DNA of 64,000 bases from Entoloma clypeatum (GCA_963565915.1 OY751491.1:4092001-4156000); one strand, 5' to 3'. Shown: positions 43,787 to 55,913, counted from the stretch's first letter. The notes: a model not told the origin generated them from the letters alone. Translations and numbers: made by a program.

Positions 43787-45629
43787 ATGAAACAATATAA
43801 TCCTATACCCTCCATCTCTAAGCCTGCAAATGATCCTATAGTCGCACCCAACTCCGCAAACCCTATCCGCATCCGCCTCTCTAAGTGGGAGCGTCGGCTT
43901 CCGAAACAATATGTTCTCGCTGCATCTGCTCGCTCCGACAATTCCCTTGAACTAGACATAGTTCTTGAAACTACCGACACTAAAGACATACTATCACAAA
44001 AGGCCTTACTCAACAGCGGGACAACAGGGTCGTTTATTGAACGTACTCTGGTTGAGAAACACTGACTCTCTACTCAAAAACTACAATGCACAATTCCGGT
44101 ATACAATATCGGCAGAACTCCGAATGAGGCCAGAGCAATAACGGAGGTGTTGGATGTAGTGCTCCGCTATCGGGATCACACAGAGTGGACCCAGCTTGCA
44201 GTCACAAGTTTGGGAAAACAAGAAATTGTGTTAGGCTTCACTTGGCTCAAAGAACACAACCACGAGGTAGATTGGACATCAGGGGAAGTGAAGATGAGCC
44301 GGTGTCCTGCACGATGTCGGACATGCCACCAGGAGGCAGCCCAAGAGTGGAAGGAGCGGAAGTTTGAACAAGTCCGCATCCGAGCCTGTCGGATGGGTTC
44401 CACTCCGACATCCAGTCTAGTGGAGGAGGCTCTGCGTGGCCCATGGGTGGAGGATGTCACAGAAGGAGAGGAAGCGGAGGAGTTAGCAGAAGACAATGAG
44501 GAAGAGGATGAGTTTGAGGAGGGAGATTGCCTTTTTGTCAGAACAGTACCCGCGGAGGCGGAGTTCATCCATGCTTCATCCAATATCTCGCAACGTCTAT
44601 TGGAGGCCTTCCTCAGTAACCAAAAACCTAAATCTTTCCGTGACTCTGTACCAGACCACTTGTTTGACTTTGAAGACATATTCTCAAAGACCTCTTTTGA
44701 CACCTTACCAGAAGAGCGGACTTGGGACCACGCCATTGAACTTGTTCTGGCCTCCCCAGTGGGTTGTAAGATATATCCGCTCACTCTGAACAAACAGAAG
44801 GAACTCGACGCATTTTTGGAGGAAAACCTTGCAACTGGTCGAATCTGCCCTTCCAAGTCTCCGATGGCATCTCTGGTATTTTACATCAAGAAGAAGGATG
44901 GCTCCCTTCGTCTTGTACAAGACTACCAGTCACTCAACTCCAAAACTATCAAAAACAAGTATCCGCTTCCGCTCATATCCGAACTGATCAATAAACTTCA
45001 ACGCGCTCAATACTTCACCAAGCTCAACATCTGCTGGGGCTACAACAATGTGCGGATAAAACCTGGAGACAAGTGGAAGGCCGCTTTTCGGACCAATCAT
45101 GGACTCTATGAACCATTGGTGATGTTCTTCGGCCTCACTAATAGTCCATCCACATTCCAGACTATGATGAACGAGATCTTTCAGGACCTTATCACTGAAG
45201 GTGTAGTCTGTGTTTACCTCGACGATATACTCATCTTCACGGAGACCCTTGCGGAGCATCAGAGAGTCACATGGATCATACTGGAACGACTTCGCGAACA
45301 CAAACTCTATCTAAAACCAGAGAAATGCAAGTTTGAACAAATGCACATTGAATACCTAGGCCTTATTATTGAACAAGGACATGTAGAGGTGGATCCGGTG
45401 AAGGTAGCGGGGGTCGCGGAGTGGCCTGCTCCGACAAACGTCCGAGAAGTACAGTCCTTTCTAGGATTCACTAACTTCTATCGCCGTTTTATTGAAGGGT
45501 TTTCAGACATCACACGCCCGCTTTTTGGGCTCACGAAGAAAGGGCACCTCTGGTCTTGGAAGGAGGGAGAAGTGTCCGCATTTGCGGAGTTGAAGCGGAG
45601 GATTGCATCCGCTCCGATCCTGGTCTTAG
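43787..45629 (+). pseudogene. Gyp-C protease and RT, first part of pol
   Basis: The protease reads KALLNSGTTGSFIERTL; the catalytic Asp of the expected DSG is Asn (AAC at 44012-44014). TGA at 44063 follows, then the frame continues with IVLGFTWLKEHNHEVDWTSG. RT shows [46 protein letters not shown] and YLDD (45215-45226), then FLGFTNFYRRFIEGFSDITR. The frame is cut after APILVL at 45629 by Gyp-B and resumes at 56949. TGA and Asp-to-Asn both fit C-to-T (or G-to-A) changes at CpG. Confidence 0.92.
45625..45629 (+). other. Target duplication CTTAG, left of Gyp-B
   Basis: CTTAG precedes the 5' LTR-B and is repeated at 56949-56953 right after the 3' LTR-B. Joining across it restores the Gyp-C frame (…ILVLADHGKKW). 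Confidence 0.93.
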
Positions 45630-46017
45630 TGTTACGGACTTACCGGTTTGTATGTTACGCACTTTTCCCTTGCATTGTACCTTCGTTATTTCTTTGACTC
45701 ATCGGACCGCTTATTCATTTATCTTTACTCTACCATTCTCCTTTAGTATACTTCGCTCCCGCGCTGACTCGCACTCCGCAGTAGGGATTACTCAGTCCGC
45801 AGTGGTCTGACTCACTTCGCACTGCCTTTCCGCAGTTACTGACTCATCTGCACTGCCTTCCGCAGCTACTGACTCACTCGCTACCGCTCATAGCCAGTAC
45901 TATATAAACCCCATGTACCATAGCTACATTCCTTATATTTAGCAATCACTTTGCTCTTCGCCTTTCCACTTCCTGCATACTCTGCCCGAACCTTGGAACG
46001 GTTTGTTAAGCATAACA
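45630..46017 (+). repeat. Gyp-B 5' LTR (388 bp)
   Basis: TGTTACGGACTTACC...TAAGCATAACA. The 3' partner at 56561-56948 differs at only about five positions by eye. TATATAAAC is at 45901. Four exact TGACTCA words lie upstream of it, plus near matches; TGACTCA is the Gcn4/AP-1-type bZIP site. Confidence 0.95.
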
Positions 46018-47469
46018 AGTTGCTAAATCTCGTTAGGTTCGCCCAGAGCGAAGAGAGCAACTACCAGAAGAAGTCAAGACATCGCGCTTCTTTGAAGACT
46101 TCACCAGTAACCCATTCAGCACGCCAGAAGCCCGACAGGAGGAGCTAAGTCCTCGAGACAGTATTGATTTTACGCTCATCCAGCAAGCAGTACATCGAAT
46201 CGGAGATCCGTCACATCCTACAGCAGGTGCTTGATGAAGAACTAGACAACGACGAGCATCGCCCCCATGGCGAGATAGCAGAGAGCATCCATCTTGCTCA
46301 GCAACACCAGATCGCGCGCTATAACGCCCGACAGAACGAACTCGAAAGCTTTCGCATTCAAGAAGGACCTCAGACAGGTCGGATCACAGGGAGCAGAGAG
46401 TTTATCGGTGTCCAGACAACCATTATCAGAAGATTGATCAGGATGCTCACATCAAGATGTCCCAGAGCCACATCATCATGTCTTACTCGAAGCAGCAGAT
46501 CTACGCCCACTTCACCACCAAAGAACAACAGACCGAGTACAACCACTGGGCACGAAACGAGAGACTTCAACCCGACTCCTCTCCTCCTCCACAGACTCTA
46601 AACATGGCAGAAGCTCCGGCTGTACAAACAATGGATACATCCAAGATCATCAAGGATCCTGGGATGTTCAAGGACCGACACACCTTTGACAAGTGGTGGA
46701 AAGCCACCAAACTATACATCAGGTTCCAAAAGAGCCTCACAGATGATCAGAAGATTCTTGCGGTGCTATCCCATATGATGGAAGGGTCCAGCAGACACTG
46801 GGCCAGTAACAAGTTAGACGCTCTTGCTGTCGACAACGAGGACATCACCTGGCTAGGTTTTTCCGATGACATCGCCACACAATTCTCCATCGCCAACAAT
46901 CGGTTGCTGCCAAAGCAAGACTTGAAGTCCTGAAACAAGAGAAACGCACTGTTGATGAATTCTTGGATGAATTTGAAGAACTCTTGAAACTGTCAAACCT
47001 TGGCGAAGAAACTGGGAAATACATCCTAGAGAAGAACATCAACCGCAGAATCTCTGAACAAGTGGCCAGCGATGGCAAGACGTACACCGATTACGCAAAG
47101 GAGATTCGAAACAAGGGACGACAGATGGAAGGACACGCACTGGTCATCCGAGGTGGCGGCGACATGCGCACTGGATCGGGTACCACTTATGGTGGTCAGG
47201 GCAAAGCCATGGAGATCGACAAAGCAGGAGTAGCCCATTGCTACAACTGTCAGCGCTTCGGTCATCTGGCTAAAGACTGTAGCGCTCCAAAGAAGAAAGA
47301 TGGTCACAAGTGTTTCAACTGTGACCAAGAAGGCCATATCGCGCGCAACTGCTGCAAGCTGAAGAAGAACTCCAGAAGGGTTAGGAAGGTGTCCGAGGAA
47401 GATGCCGAGAATGATGAAACCACAATCTTAGAAGCCGACGAGAAGGATTTTCCCGAAGGGTCCGATTAA
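46018..47469 (+). pseudogene. Gyp-B leader, upstream ORF and gag
   Basis: An upstream frame (YIESEIRHILQQVLDEELDN ... ARYNARQNELESFRIQE) is broken by a 4-bp insertion near 46187 relative to the minus-strand copy. Gag starts in another frame at about 46478 (MSYSKQQIYAHF) and reads TMDTSKIIKDPGMFKDRHTF, DKWWKATKLYIRF and HMMEGSSRHWASNKL. A frameshift near 46905 leads to VDEFLDEFEELLKLSNLGEE and two CCHC knuckles, CYNCQRFGHLAKDC and CFNCDQEGHIARNC, ending at 47469. About 180 bases present in the copy at 31.5-31.9 kb are missing here. Confidence 0.87.
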
Positions 47470-47510
47470 ACGACGCTAAGTCGCGACCCTTATCTATTAA
47501 ACGGACTTGC

Positions 47511-47875
47511 TTGCCTTGTATGACTGCAGACAATAGAACCTATGTCATCCCTGCCAAGCGAGCCGCTGCATCGACTAAGATTGTGAAGGGAGATAAACCT
47601 CCGAAAAGACGAGAAATCAGGCTGTTAGCGCAGCTCAAAACACGACGAGGACCAAAGGTTATCCGACCTGAGGTTGACAGCGGATGTGAACGCACATGCA
47701 TTCATCCCAGAATAGTACGCGAACAGAACCTCCCCACGCGAGGAATACCACCCATAGCAATTCTAAATGCGGATGGATCACCAAATCGACAACAGAAAGC
47801 GAGCCAACTTGCCGAAGTCAAACTGGATTTGGGAGCACATCAGGAAACCATGGAAGCAATGGTACTGGACATTGG
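47511..47875 (+). pseudogene. Gyp-B protease, first part
   Basis: The frame contains KVIRPEVDSGCERTCIHPRI, with DSG as the active site, and continues to MVLDIG, where Cop-D is inserted. It resumes at 53135 with RTDMLLGHDWLVHHNPTINW. Confidence 0.85.
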
Positions 47876-48185
47876 TGTTGAAGTTCCACCTGGGCGCTAG
47901 CCACAGGTGTACTGAGCAACATAGCTACAGTGGAAGTACTCTACGATACCGCTATGGTCACTTACATGGTTTGGAGGGGGTAAGGCTAGTGAGAGCGGTT
48001 GAGGCTGGTGAGAGCGATGGAGCTGGTTAAGAGTCAAGAGACAACTTGTTGATATTGACAGTTTCCTGGTCTTATATACCGTACTACTGTTTGTACCAAC
48101 CAAACAAGTATGTAACGAAGATATGTAAAGGTCACGTGATGTAATCTAATCTAATCTAATCTACATGATGGGAAAAGTTTCAACA
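47876..48185 (-). repeat. Cop-D 3' LTR (minus-strand element)
   Basis: On the plus strand it reads TGTTGAAGTTCCACC...AAAGTTTCAACA. The partner is at 52825-53134; by eye there are about six substitutions and two 1-bp indels over 310 bp. It contains four TAATC units and a TATATAAG box on the minus strand. ATTGG flanks both outer sides (47871-47875, 53135-53139). Confidence 0.95.
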
Positions 48186-48198
48186 CCCCCCCATATTT
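48186..48198 (-). other. Cop-D polypurine tract
   Basis: On the minus strand, AATATGGGGGGG directly precedes the 3' LTR. Confidence 0.75.
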
Positions 48199-48239
48199 AG
48201 TACATACTTCTAAATACATCTTTACTTTTTCCCACATAT

Positions 48240-49884
48240 ATATATAGGTACTCTGTTTCGCCTAGTTTTTTATCAATCCGAAGTACGGGATAAACTTGGA
48301 AAAGAGGATTTTTCCCAGATTCTTAGTTAAAAGGTCTGCAGGGTTGTTCACTCCTTCAATGAATTCGACCGTAATTATCCCTTCGGAGACTTTTTCTCTG
48401 ACGAAGTGGAATCACACGTCAATGTGCTTGGATCGCTTCTCGGTTACAGGATTGGATGCGATAAAGACGGAGCCGTTGTTATCTCCGTAGATGGGTACTG
48501 ATCCGATCTGCATTCCAAGTTTGGCAAGCATGCTTCTAAGCCATGTCACTGCGCGACTGCAATCTGATAGCGCCATGTATTCTGCTTCCATGGAAGAGAG
48601 GGCAATGGTTTTTTGCGCCGATGAAACCCATGTTACTGCTCCAGATGCCAGCGATACGAAGTAACCAGTGGTGGACTTCCTGGTGTTTTCGTCTGACGCC
48701 CAATCGGAGTCTGTGAATGCGTAGATTCCTTTCCCAGAATCACCATCGTACATGATCGCGTAATTTTTTGTTGCCTTCAAATACCTGCAAATATCCCTTG
48801 CCACTTCTAAATGGCGTTTGGTAGGGTTTGCGGAAAATTGGGACATTTTGATTATGGCGAAGCAAATGTCGGGTCTTGTCCCGATCATTAAGTACAATAA
48901 TGATCCGATGACGGATTGGTACTTGGATCTGAGTTCCGCATTGGGTTCATCTTCAGACTTCATGGGTTTGTAGCCCGTTGGGAGTGGGGTATGGGTCGCA
49001 TTAGATTCGCTCATCCCCATGCGTGCGAGAATTTTCTCAAGGTAGGGTACTTGATCAATGAAGATCCTCTTCCCACGTTGCCTTATTTGGATAGAGAGAA
49101 ATTCTTTTGGTTCCCCATCAGGGACTAGGTGGCCTAGGTCCCTACATTCCCATGTTGTCATGAAGGCCTTCTTCTTTTCCAGCGTGTATTCCCGGTTTGT
49201 GCCGAGAAAAGCAGAGTCATCGACATAAATGACGGCGATCACAGTTTCCCCTTTGGTACTTGTGTGAATAAAAACTCCCGCATCGGAGTGAAGCCGGACA
49301 AAGCCGAGCTTTTTCATGGAGGAATCGAGTTCCCTCCACCAGGCTAATGCGGCCTGCTTGAGTCCGTATAGGGCTTTGTATAGTCGGTACACGAGGTTTT
49401 CTTTCCCTTTTACTATGTAGCCCTCAGGCTGTCGCATGTACATTACCTCACGGAGTGTTCCATAGAGGAAGGCTGCTGAGACGTCCAAGAGTGTCATGAA
49501 CCACCCTTCAAGGGCTGTCAATGCCAGAATCAATCGGACGGTCTCGTATCTCACTACTGGTGAGAAGATCTGATCGAAGTCAATCCCTTCTACCTGTGAG
49601 AAACCTTTTGCAACAAGGCGCGCTTTCAAACGCCCATCGGATTTTTCGTTGTAAACCCATTTGTTCCTTAGAGCTTTCCCCCCTGTAGGTAGGGGTACTA
49701 ACTCCGTGATCACCCCGCGGCTTTTGAGCATGTCTAGCTCTTTTCGTTCTGCCGCATACCAATCTTCTTTGTTCGGAAGAGAGTATATGTCTTTGTGTGA
49801 CATTTCGATGATGCCTACTTGGATGGAGATTGCCTCCATCAGGAGATCGTTCATCCATGCCGTTTGACCGCCCAATCTACGTCT
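48240..49884 (-). pseudogene. Cop-D reverse transcriptase-RNase H
   Basis: Minus strand, same frame as the integrase ORF, separated from it by TGA at 49885-49887. Motifs: GKALRNKWVYNEKSDGRLKA, ARLVAKGFSQVEGIDFDQIF, LLDVSAAFLYGTLREVMYMR, LYGLKQAALAWW and YVDD (VIYVDDSAFLG). RNase H has FTDSDWASDENTRKSTTGYF, ALSSMEAEYMALSDCSRAV and GDNNGSVFIASNPVTEKRSK. TGA at 48412-48414 interrupts HIDV*FHFVREKVSEGIITV, after which the frame runs on through NNPADLLTKNLGK. Both stops are one C-to-T change from CGA. Confidence 0.92.
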
Positions 49885-51501
49885 TCAATCCATTTTTTCA
49901 AGATCAGAAGCAGGGGTGTCTTCCCCATAGATGCTGTCTGGCATTCTCCGAACTCGTCGTTCCCTGATCGGTCGATCTGGTACTTGCTCGGGCTCTGGAG
50001 TGGGTACTCGTGGCTCGTCATCGGGCTCGCTACGCGGCAAATCATCGTCTGATTCAGGGTGATCCTGTCCAGTGGGAACAGGGTCATGAGGTTTTTCGTA
50101 ATGACTGTCATTGTCATCGTTTCCGGGGATGAGGTCCTCAAACTCATCAGCCGGTTCTGGGTTTTCCATTTCTGGATGGTTCTCTGGCAAAGGGTCGATG
50201 TGGCATCTAGGGTACTTGCTTTCATCAAAGATAGCTTTCCCACCCATGAAAATTGTATTAGTCTCAGGATCCATGAAACGGTATCCTTTGACCCCTGGCT
50301 TTGATCCAAGATAAATCATCAATCGAGATCTAGACTCCAGGGAATTTCTACGTTTTTCTTTTGGGATATACACATATGCCTGACATCCGAAGACTCTGAT
50401 GCTTGACATATCGGGGATCTCATTGGTCACCCTGAAGTAAGGGGTATTCCATTCGAGACGCTGCATGGGGGTTCTGTTGTAGAGAAACGCTGCATGTTCC
50501 AAACAGAATTCCCACCACATAGGGGGTAAGCACGCGTCGAAGCGCAAGGCCTGAGATTTCTCCCACAGGGTTCGATTTATCTGTTCTGCTCTACCGTTCT
50601 GCTGGTGCTGATATGGGAGCGTGACGTCGATCAGAACTCCATGATCGGCAAGTACATCCTTGTATTTGTCAAACTCTCCACCTCCATCAACTCGCCATTT
50701 CTTAGGAGTGGCGGCGAATTGATTCTGGATCATCGCAAGGAATTGTCGTAGTGCCATGACAGCATCTGACTTCTTCCTAAGCAGGACGACCCAGACGTGG
50801 GATGAAAAATCGTCCAAAAACGTAAGGAAATATTTATATTTGTGGTATGATGCCGTGGATATTTGTTTGAGATCGGAATGGATCAGATCAAAGGTTTTTG
50901 TTGCCCTTGTTATTGAATTGGGATATGACTGATTCGGCATTTTCCCTTTGAGGCAACCTGTGCAACTTTCCTGTGATTTCTCACGTACTAGTGTTTCAGG
51001 TACCCCTTTGGTACTGGTGGGAATCTTTCGGAGTGCTTGATCATTTGGGTGACCAAGGCGCTTGTGCCATGTTTCAACAGTGATTTCGCTTGAGATCGCA
51101 TGGATCTGGTCATAGCGTATTTCAGTGTCTAACCAGTAAATGGTTTGACCAAGGATGTAGGGCAAAAACTGGATTTTGCTCAGCCCTTTGGAGATGTTAG
51201 TTTCTCCACAAGTCCCGTCTACTTTGTAACCATGGTTAAGGAAGACGCCTAGGGACAATAGGCGTGTGTCCATGTCCGGGATGTAGAACACCGGTCTGAG
51301 AAGATGGGTTTTAACTTTCCCATTTAGGGTGTGCCGTACTGGAATGGCCCCAACTCCAAGAATTTCCAGTTTCTTCCCTTTGGCTGCAGTTTGGACGAAC
51401 CGCTTGACCGTGAGAGGTCTATAATATGTGAAGTCCTTGTAGTTTTCCCGCGGCCCGTTATAGTGGTGAAGGCAGGTGCATGATGAGGAGGAAGGGGACA
51501 A
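49885..51501 (-). pseudogene. Cop-D protease remnant and integrase
   Basis: The frame opens with HHYNGPRENYKDF, the part that normally follows the protease DSGAS site; the active site itself is deleted. Integrase is complete in outline: WHKRLGHPNDQA...CTGCLKGK zinc finger, HSDLKQ, WRVDGGGEFDKYK and QNGRAEQINRTLWEKSQ (D, D, E). The C-terminal region (SSIRVFGCQAYVYIPKEKRR) and an acidic Pro/Asp-rich linker end at TGA 49885-49887. Confidence 0.9.
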
Positions 51502-52457
51502 GGAGCAGGACGACGAGGGATGTGCTCAATGGCTGGTGCGATGAATTCGACCATCTCCTCGGCGTGGTCGGAGTCGTTGTTGGCGTTGTTGGCGCGTTTC
51601 TTCTGGTTGCGCCAGCGTCCCTTTCCCTTCTTCTTTTCAGAAGCGGTACTTGGGTCGGTCGAGTTAGGCTGCTCATCAGCATTGTTACGCGAGGTACTCG
51701 GCGCTGTCTGCTTTTCCCATTTGGGGTCTTGCCCCTTTCGCTTAGTCCCGGAGATTTTCCGGGCCTGCTCGTTGGACGCCCGAGTAGACCCTATCGCGTA
51801 CTTGCGCCGGTATTCAGAGATGATGCTTTCGGCGACGGCTTTGTAGGTGAAGTCGTCGGCGTTGTAGACCTGGAAAAGGGCGGTGGAGAGTGACGACCAG
51901 GCGTCGGGAATTGCATTGGCCAGGATCATTGCCTGCATCAAATCGGGGACGACAAAGCTCGAATCGGCGAGCCGGGCGAAAAGAGACCCCAGGCGTTCAA
52001 TTTCAGGCACGGGGTCGCGTCCAGACAGCTTGTAGGTGGCGGCGGCCTTGAAGTCGCCAAAGATGACAGCCGGGGATACCTTGGAGTAGGCATCCTTTAG
52101 CGTTTTCCACGCGCCAAGTGCCGAGGTGCTATCTTTGATGTGTCGCCTGATCGCCTCAGAGACTTTTAGACGGATCGCTCCAAGGGCTGTGTCGTCATCC
52201 CTAATCCAGGCCTTTTCTTCCTTGCGGAAGCCAGGCTGGTCAACAGTGGTAACCAGCACAGGAGGAGCAGCGGCGGTGTGACCGGGAGTGGAGACCGTAG
52301 TGGTGAAGTCGGCGATTACGGGACGAGTGATGTCGCCAGAGACGATGCGCCAGACTCCTTGATGGAGGAGATAAGACTTCATCTTTTCAGCCCAACTTTG
52401 ATAGTCGATGCCGTCGAAGATGACAATGGAGTCAAGGGCGGAGCGAGAGGTAGACAT
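51440..52457 (-). pseudogene. Cop-D gag
   Basis: ATG at 52457 (MSTSRSALDSIVIFDGIDYQ). Copia Gag motifs are YQSWAEKMKSYLLHQGVWRI, ALGAWKTLKDAYSKVSPAVI, YKLSGRDPVPEIERLGSLFA and LMQAMILANAIPDAWSSL. There is no CCHC knuckle; the C-terminal region is Lys/Arg-rich (KKKGKGRWRNQKKRANN). The frame runs out of register with pol near 51460, where the protease active site is lost. Confidence 0.88.
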
Positions 52458-52810
52458 TTTTAATGAATCTAAAAGGAGTTCTCCCAATCAGTGATGTTCT
52501 TTATGAATTTGATTTTTAGAGAAAACAAATAAATGATTCCTCATAACATATTCCCTTTAGGAATAGCGGTTTTGGGAAAAACCCTTTTTGTCAGAAGTGT
52601 GTGAGGTACGATCAACATTTCCACATGATGTGTACTAAGTCAATCCCCTTAGGGACGCTTCATGACAGGTACTTGTCGTAATGACGTTCCCAGGTTCATG
52701 TGTGAAGAAGTAAGACTCAGAACCTAGATCTTTCGATCGGTTCTTTGCCAACCAGGGTAGAGTGGGCAGGTACTCGCTGTTGCCAGCGTTTCCCAAGTCC
52801 CTCTGCTATC

Positions 52811-52824
52811 CGGGGCCCATAACC
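52811..52824 (-). other. Cop-D primer-binding site (half-tRNA-iMet type)
   Basis: On the minus strand GGTTATGGGCCCCG follows the 5' LTR without spacer, identical to Cop-E. This confirms LTR borders and orientation. Confidence 0.85.
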
Positions 52825-53134
52825 TGTTGAAGTTCCACCTGGGCGCTAGCCACAGGTGTACTGAGCAACATAGCTACAGTGGAAGTACTCTACGATACTG
52901 CTATGGTCACTTACATGGTTTGGAGGGGTAAGGCTGGTGAGAGCGGTTGAGGCTGGTAAGAGCGATCGAGCTGGTTAAGAGTCAAGAGACAACTTGTTGA
53001 TATTGACAGTTTCCTGGTCTTATATACCGTACTACTGTTTGTACCAACCAAACAAGTATGTAATGAAGATATGTAAAAGGTCACGTGATGTAATCTAATC
53101 TAATCTAATCTACGTGATGGGAAAAGTTTCAACA
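52825..53134 (-). repeat. Cop-D 5' LTR
   Basis: Partner of 47876-48185; followed on the plus strand by the target duplication ATTGG (53135-53139). Confidence 0.95.
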
Positions 53135-55567
53135 ATTGGGAGGACGGACATGCTCTTGGGACATGACTGGTTGGTACACCACAACCCCACAATCAATTGG
53201 ACAACCGGCGCGGTAACATTTAACCGGTGCCCAACAACATGTCGAACCAAACACTCGGATTTTAGGATTAACCTTAATGGTCGCAAACACCGGGTTCGCA
53301 TGGTTGAGGTGCGCGACAAAGATGCACCCAAAAAGTCGGATCAAAAATGGAAGCTGGGAGACCCTATTTTGGAAGCTGTCACTCCCACACCACCTCCCAC
53401 AACCAAACGACCCTCATATGTTGAACGATTTGCTCATCTTTTCGAGAAAGAGAACTTTGACAAGATCCCAAAGGAGAGGGAATGGGACCATGGTATCGAA
53501 CTTACACCGGACGCACCAAAGGAACTAGGGGGAAATACATATCCTATGACGCAAAAGGAACAAGAAGAATTGGACGCATTCATTGACGAGGGTCTAGCAA
53601 CAGGAAAGATCCGCCCGTCCAAATCCCCTTATGCCTTCCCTTGCTTCTTCATCAACAAGAAGGATGGCTCCAAACGATTGGTACAAGATTACCGCATGGT
53701 CAATAAATTCACGGTCAAAGACAAGTTCCCACTCCCACAAATATCCGATCTCTTGGACGTACTGAAAGATGCGGTCTACTTCAATAAAATGGACATCATG
53801 TGGGGTTATAACAACATCTGGATTAAGGAGGGCGATGAATGGAAAGCTGCCTTCCTCACCAGTTGAGGATTGTTCGAACCATTGGTCATGTTTTTTGGTC
53901 TTTGCAATTCCCCGGGAACGTTCTCCCGAATGATGGCTAGTCTGTTCCGGGACCAGATCTGCCGATGTATCTGCGTGATCTACATGGATGACATCGTGGT
54001 TATCGGTAAAACCAAGGAAGAACTCGCGCGAAACACTGAAGAAATCCTACAGATTCTATCGGACAATGATTTGTTCCTAAAGGAGAAAAAGTGTTTATGG
54101 GAAGTAACGAAATGTCCTATATTGGGATATGTGGTTGGTGAGGGACGTGTCGAGATGGAAACTGAGAAGGTGGATACAATTCGAAACTGGCGAGCACCCA
54201 CATCAAAAAAGGAAGTTCAGAAGTTCCTTGGATTTGCTAACTTCTATCGACGATTTATTGAAGGGTACTCAAACATCGCAAAACCTCTCACCACGCTCAC
54301 AGGCGGTACGGCATTTACTTGGGGACCAACAGAGCAGCAAGCTTTTGAAGGTCTCATATGGGCAATTACATCGGCACCGGTCTTGGCATTACCAAAACCA
54401 GAGGGTCAGTTCAGGGTTGAAACCGATGCATCGGGCTATGCAATTGGAGCAGTACTCTCTCAGAAGCAAGACGACAAATGGCACCCCATCGCGTTCTTGT
54501 CGCGGACCATGTCCGCGGCCGAACAGAATTACGAGATATACGACAAGGAACTCCTGGCAGTCGTGGAGAAGCCAGGGAACGTTTTGAAATCTTGACCGAT
54601 CACAAGAACCTGGAATATTTCCGTCGCCCTCAGGACCTGAATCAACGACAGCGACACTGGAAAATGAAGTTACAAGACTATGACTTCGAATTACGGCATG
54701 TGCCCGGCAAGACCAATGCGAAAGCGGACATCCTGTCACGCTTACCCTGGTATGAAGCGGAACTCGAACCACAGGACAGTGACCAAATGCTCAAGGAGGG
54801 ACTATTCTTGAGACGATTGGAATCAGAAGATGTGGTACAAATGGAGATGTTCACGGAGGAACAATTCTTTGAAGGGGGTGAAACATCTGATTCCATCAAA
54901 ATTGGAAACATCACGACCATCGAAAATCCATGGATCACATGCATCAAGGGTTCAAACTGCATGGAGACAGAAGTAGCCCAGGGTCTAAAGAAGAATCCTC
55001 ATTAGTATCAACAGGAGAATGGGATCACCTATGCAGGAGAACGAGTCTATGTCCTGCCAGATCCACAATTACGACAAGGATCAGATGAAGAAGACAGTTG
55101 ACACACGGCGAAGTCCGTCTCGGGACTACCGCATCGGAGACAAGGTGTGGCTGGAAGGGACTAACATCAGGACCGATCGACCCTCAAAGAAACTTGATGC
55201 ACTCCGACATGGACCATTCAAAGTCCTAGAGAAGAAAGGAGCTAGCGCATACCTTCTTGATCTTCCAAAGACTTGGAAGATGATTCACCCTGCGTTCAAC
55301 GAGACCCTGTTGTCACCATATGAAACTCCGAAGTACGCCATCCAGAAAAAGAAACCAGCCCCTGATCCGATCATTGTCGAAGGACGAGAAGAGTACCATG
55401 TGTCTACGATCCTGGACTCTTGAAAGTTCCGCGGAAAGATCCAGTACCTCGTTCAGTGGGAAGGATATGGCCCAGAAGAGAACACATGGGAACCTCGAGC
55501 TAATGTTCAGAACGCTCAAGATTTGATCCGTGATTTCCATCGGCAAAACCCGTCTCGACCACAATAA
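53135..55567 (+). pseudogene. Gyp-B pol: protease end, RT, RNase H, chromodomain; integrase core deleted
   Basis: It resumes the protease (DMLLGHDWLVHHNPTINW). RT has WDHGIELTPDAP, FINKKDGSKRLVQDYRMVNK and YMDDI; TGA at 53864 interrupts it before GLFEPLVMFFGL. RNase H has VETDASGYAIGAVLSQKQD and EQNYEIYDKELLAVVE, then a small deletion with frameshift near 54567, then [20 protein letters not shown]. After YVLPDPQLRQ (~55075) the sequence jumps directly to DQMKKTVDTRRSPSRDYRIG, so the integrase zinc finger and the whole D,D,E core are missing. The linker (KLDALRHGPFKVLEKKGAS) and chromodomain ([20 protein letters not shown]) remain, the latter preceded by TGA at 55421. Confidence 0.92.
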
Positions 55568-55700
55568 AAGACGAGTTCTCAAAACCCATGACAGTATCGA
55601 CCTCATCAGTCAACCACACACTGAGTTCCCTGCTCTAGTCTTTTCCCTGCCCAATATAGCCACCCCATTCTTCTTTTATCTCTCAACCATCCTCACCGCC

Positions 55701-55913
55701 ATGTCAAACACCATCGTCACCTCCACCTCCACCACCGACATCAACCCCGCCATCGCCGCCCTCATGAACGAGGCACTCTCCATGAGAGACCAAATCCACG
55801 CTCTCGAAACTTCCCTTGCCGACCTCCTCCATCGCCAGATGTGTTATGGATTCGCTATCCATGGCATTGATCACTTGGACCAGATACAAGACATAGAGGC
55901 CTTATCTGATTAA
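55701..55913 (+). CDS. Small ORF (70 aa) between Gyp-B pol and 3' LTR
   Basis: The ATG at 55701 opens a Thr/Ser-rich start (MSNTIVTSTSTTDINPAIAA) and a helix-prone part (MRDQIHALETSLADLLHRQM), closing at TAA 55911-55913. It is not recognised. It could be an accessory ORF or chance. Confidence 0.3.
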   Translation: MSNTIVTSTSTTDINPAIAALMNEALSMRDQIHALETSLADLLHRQMCYGFAIHGIDHLDQIQDIEALSD

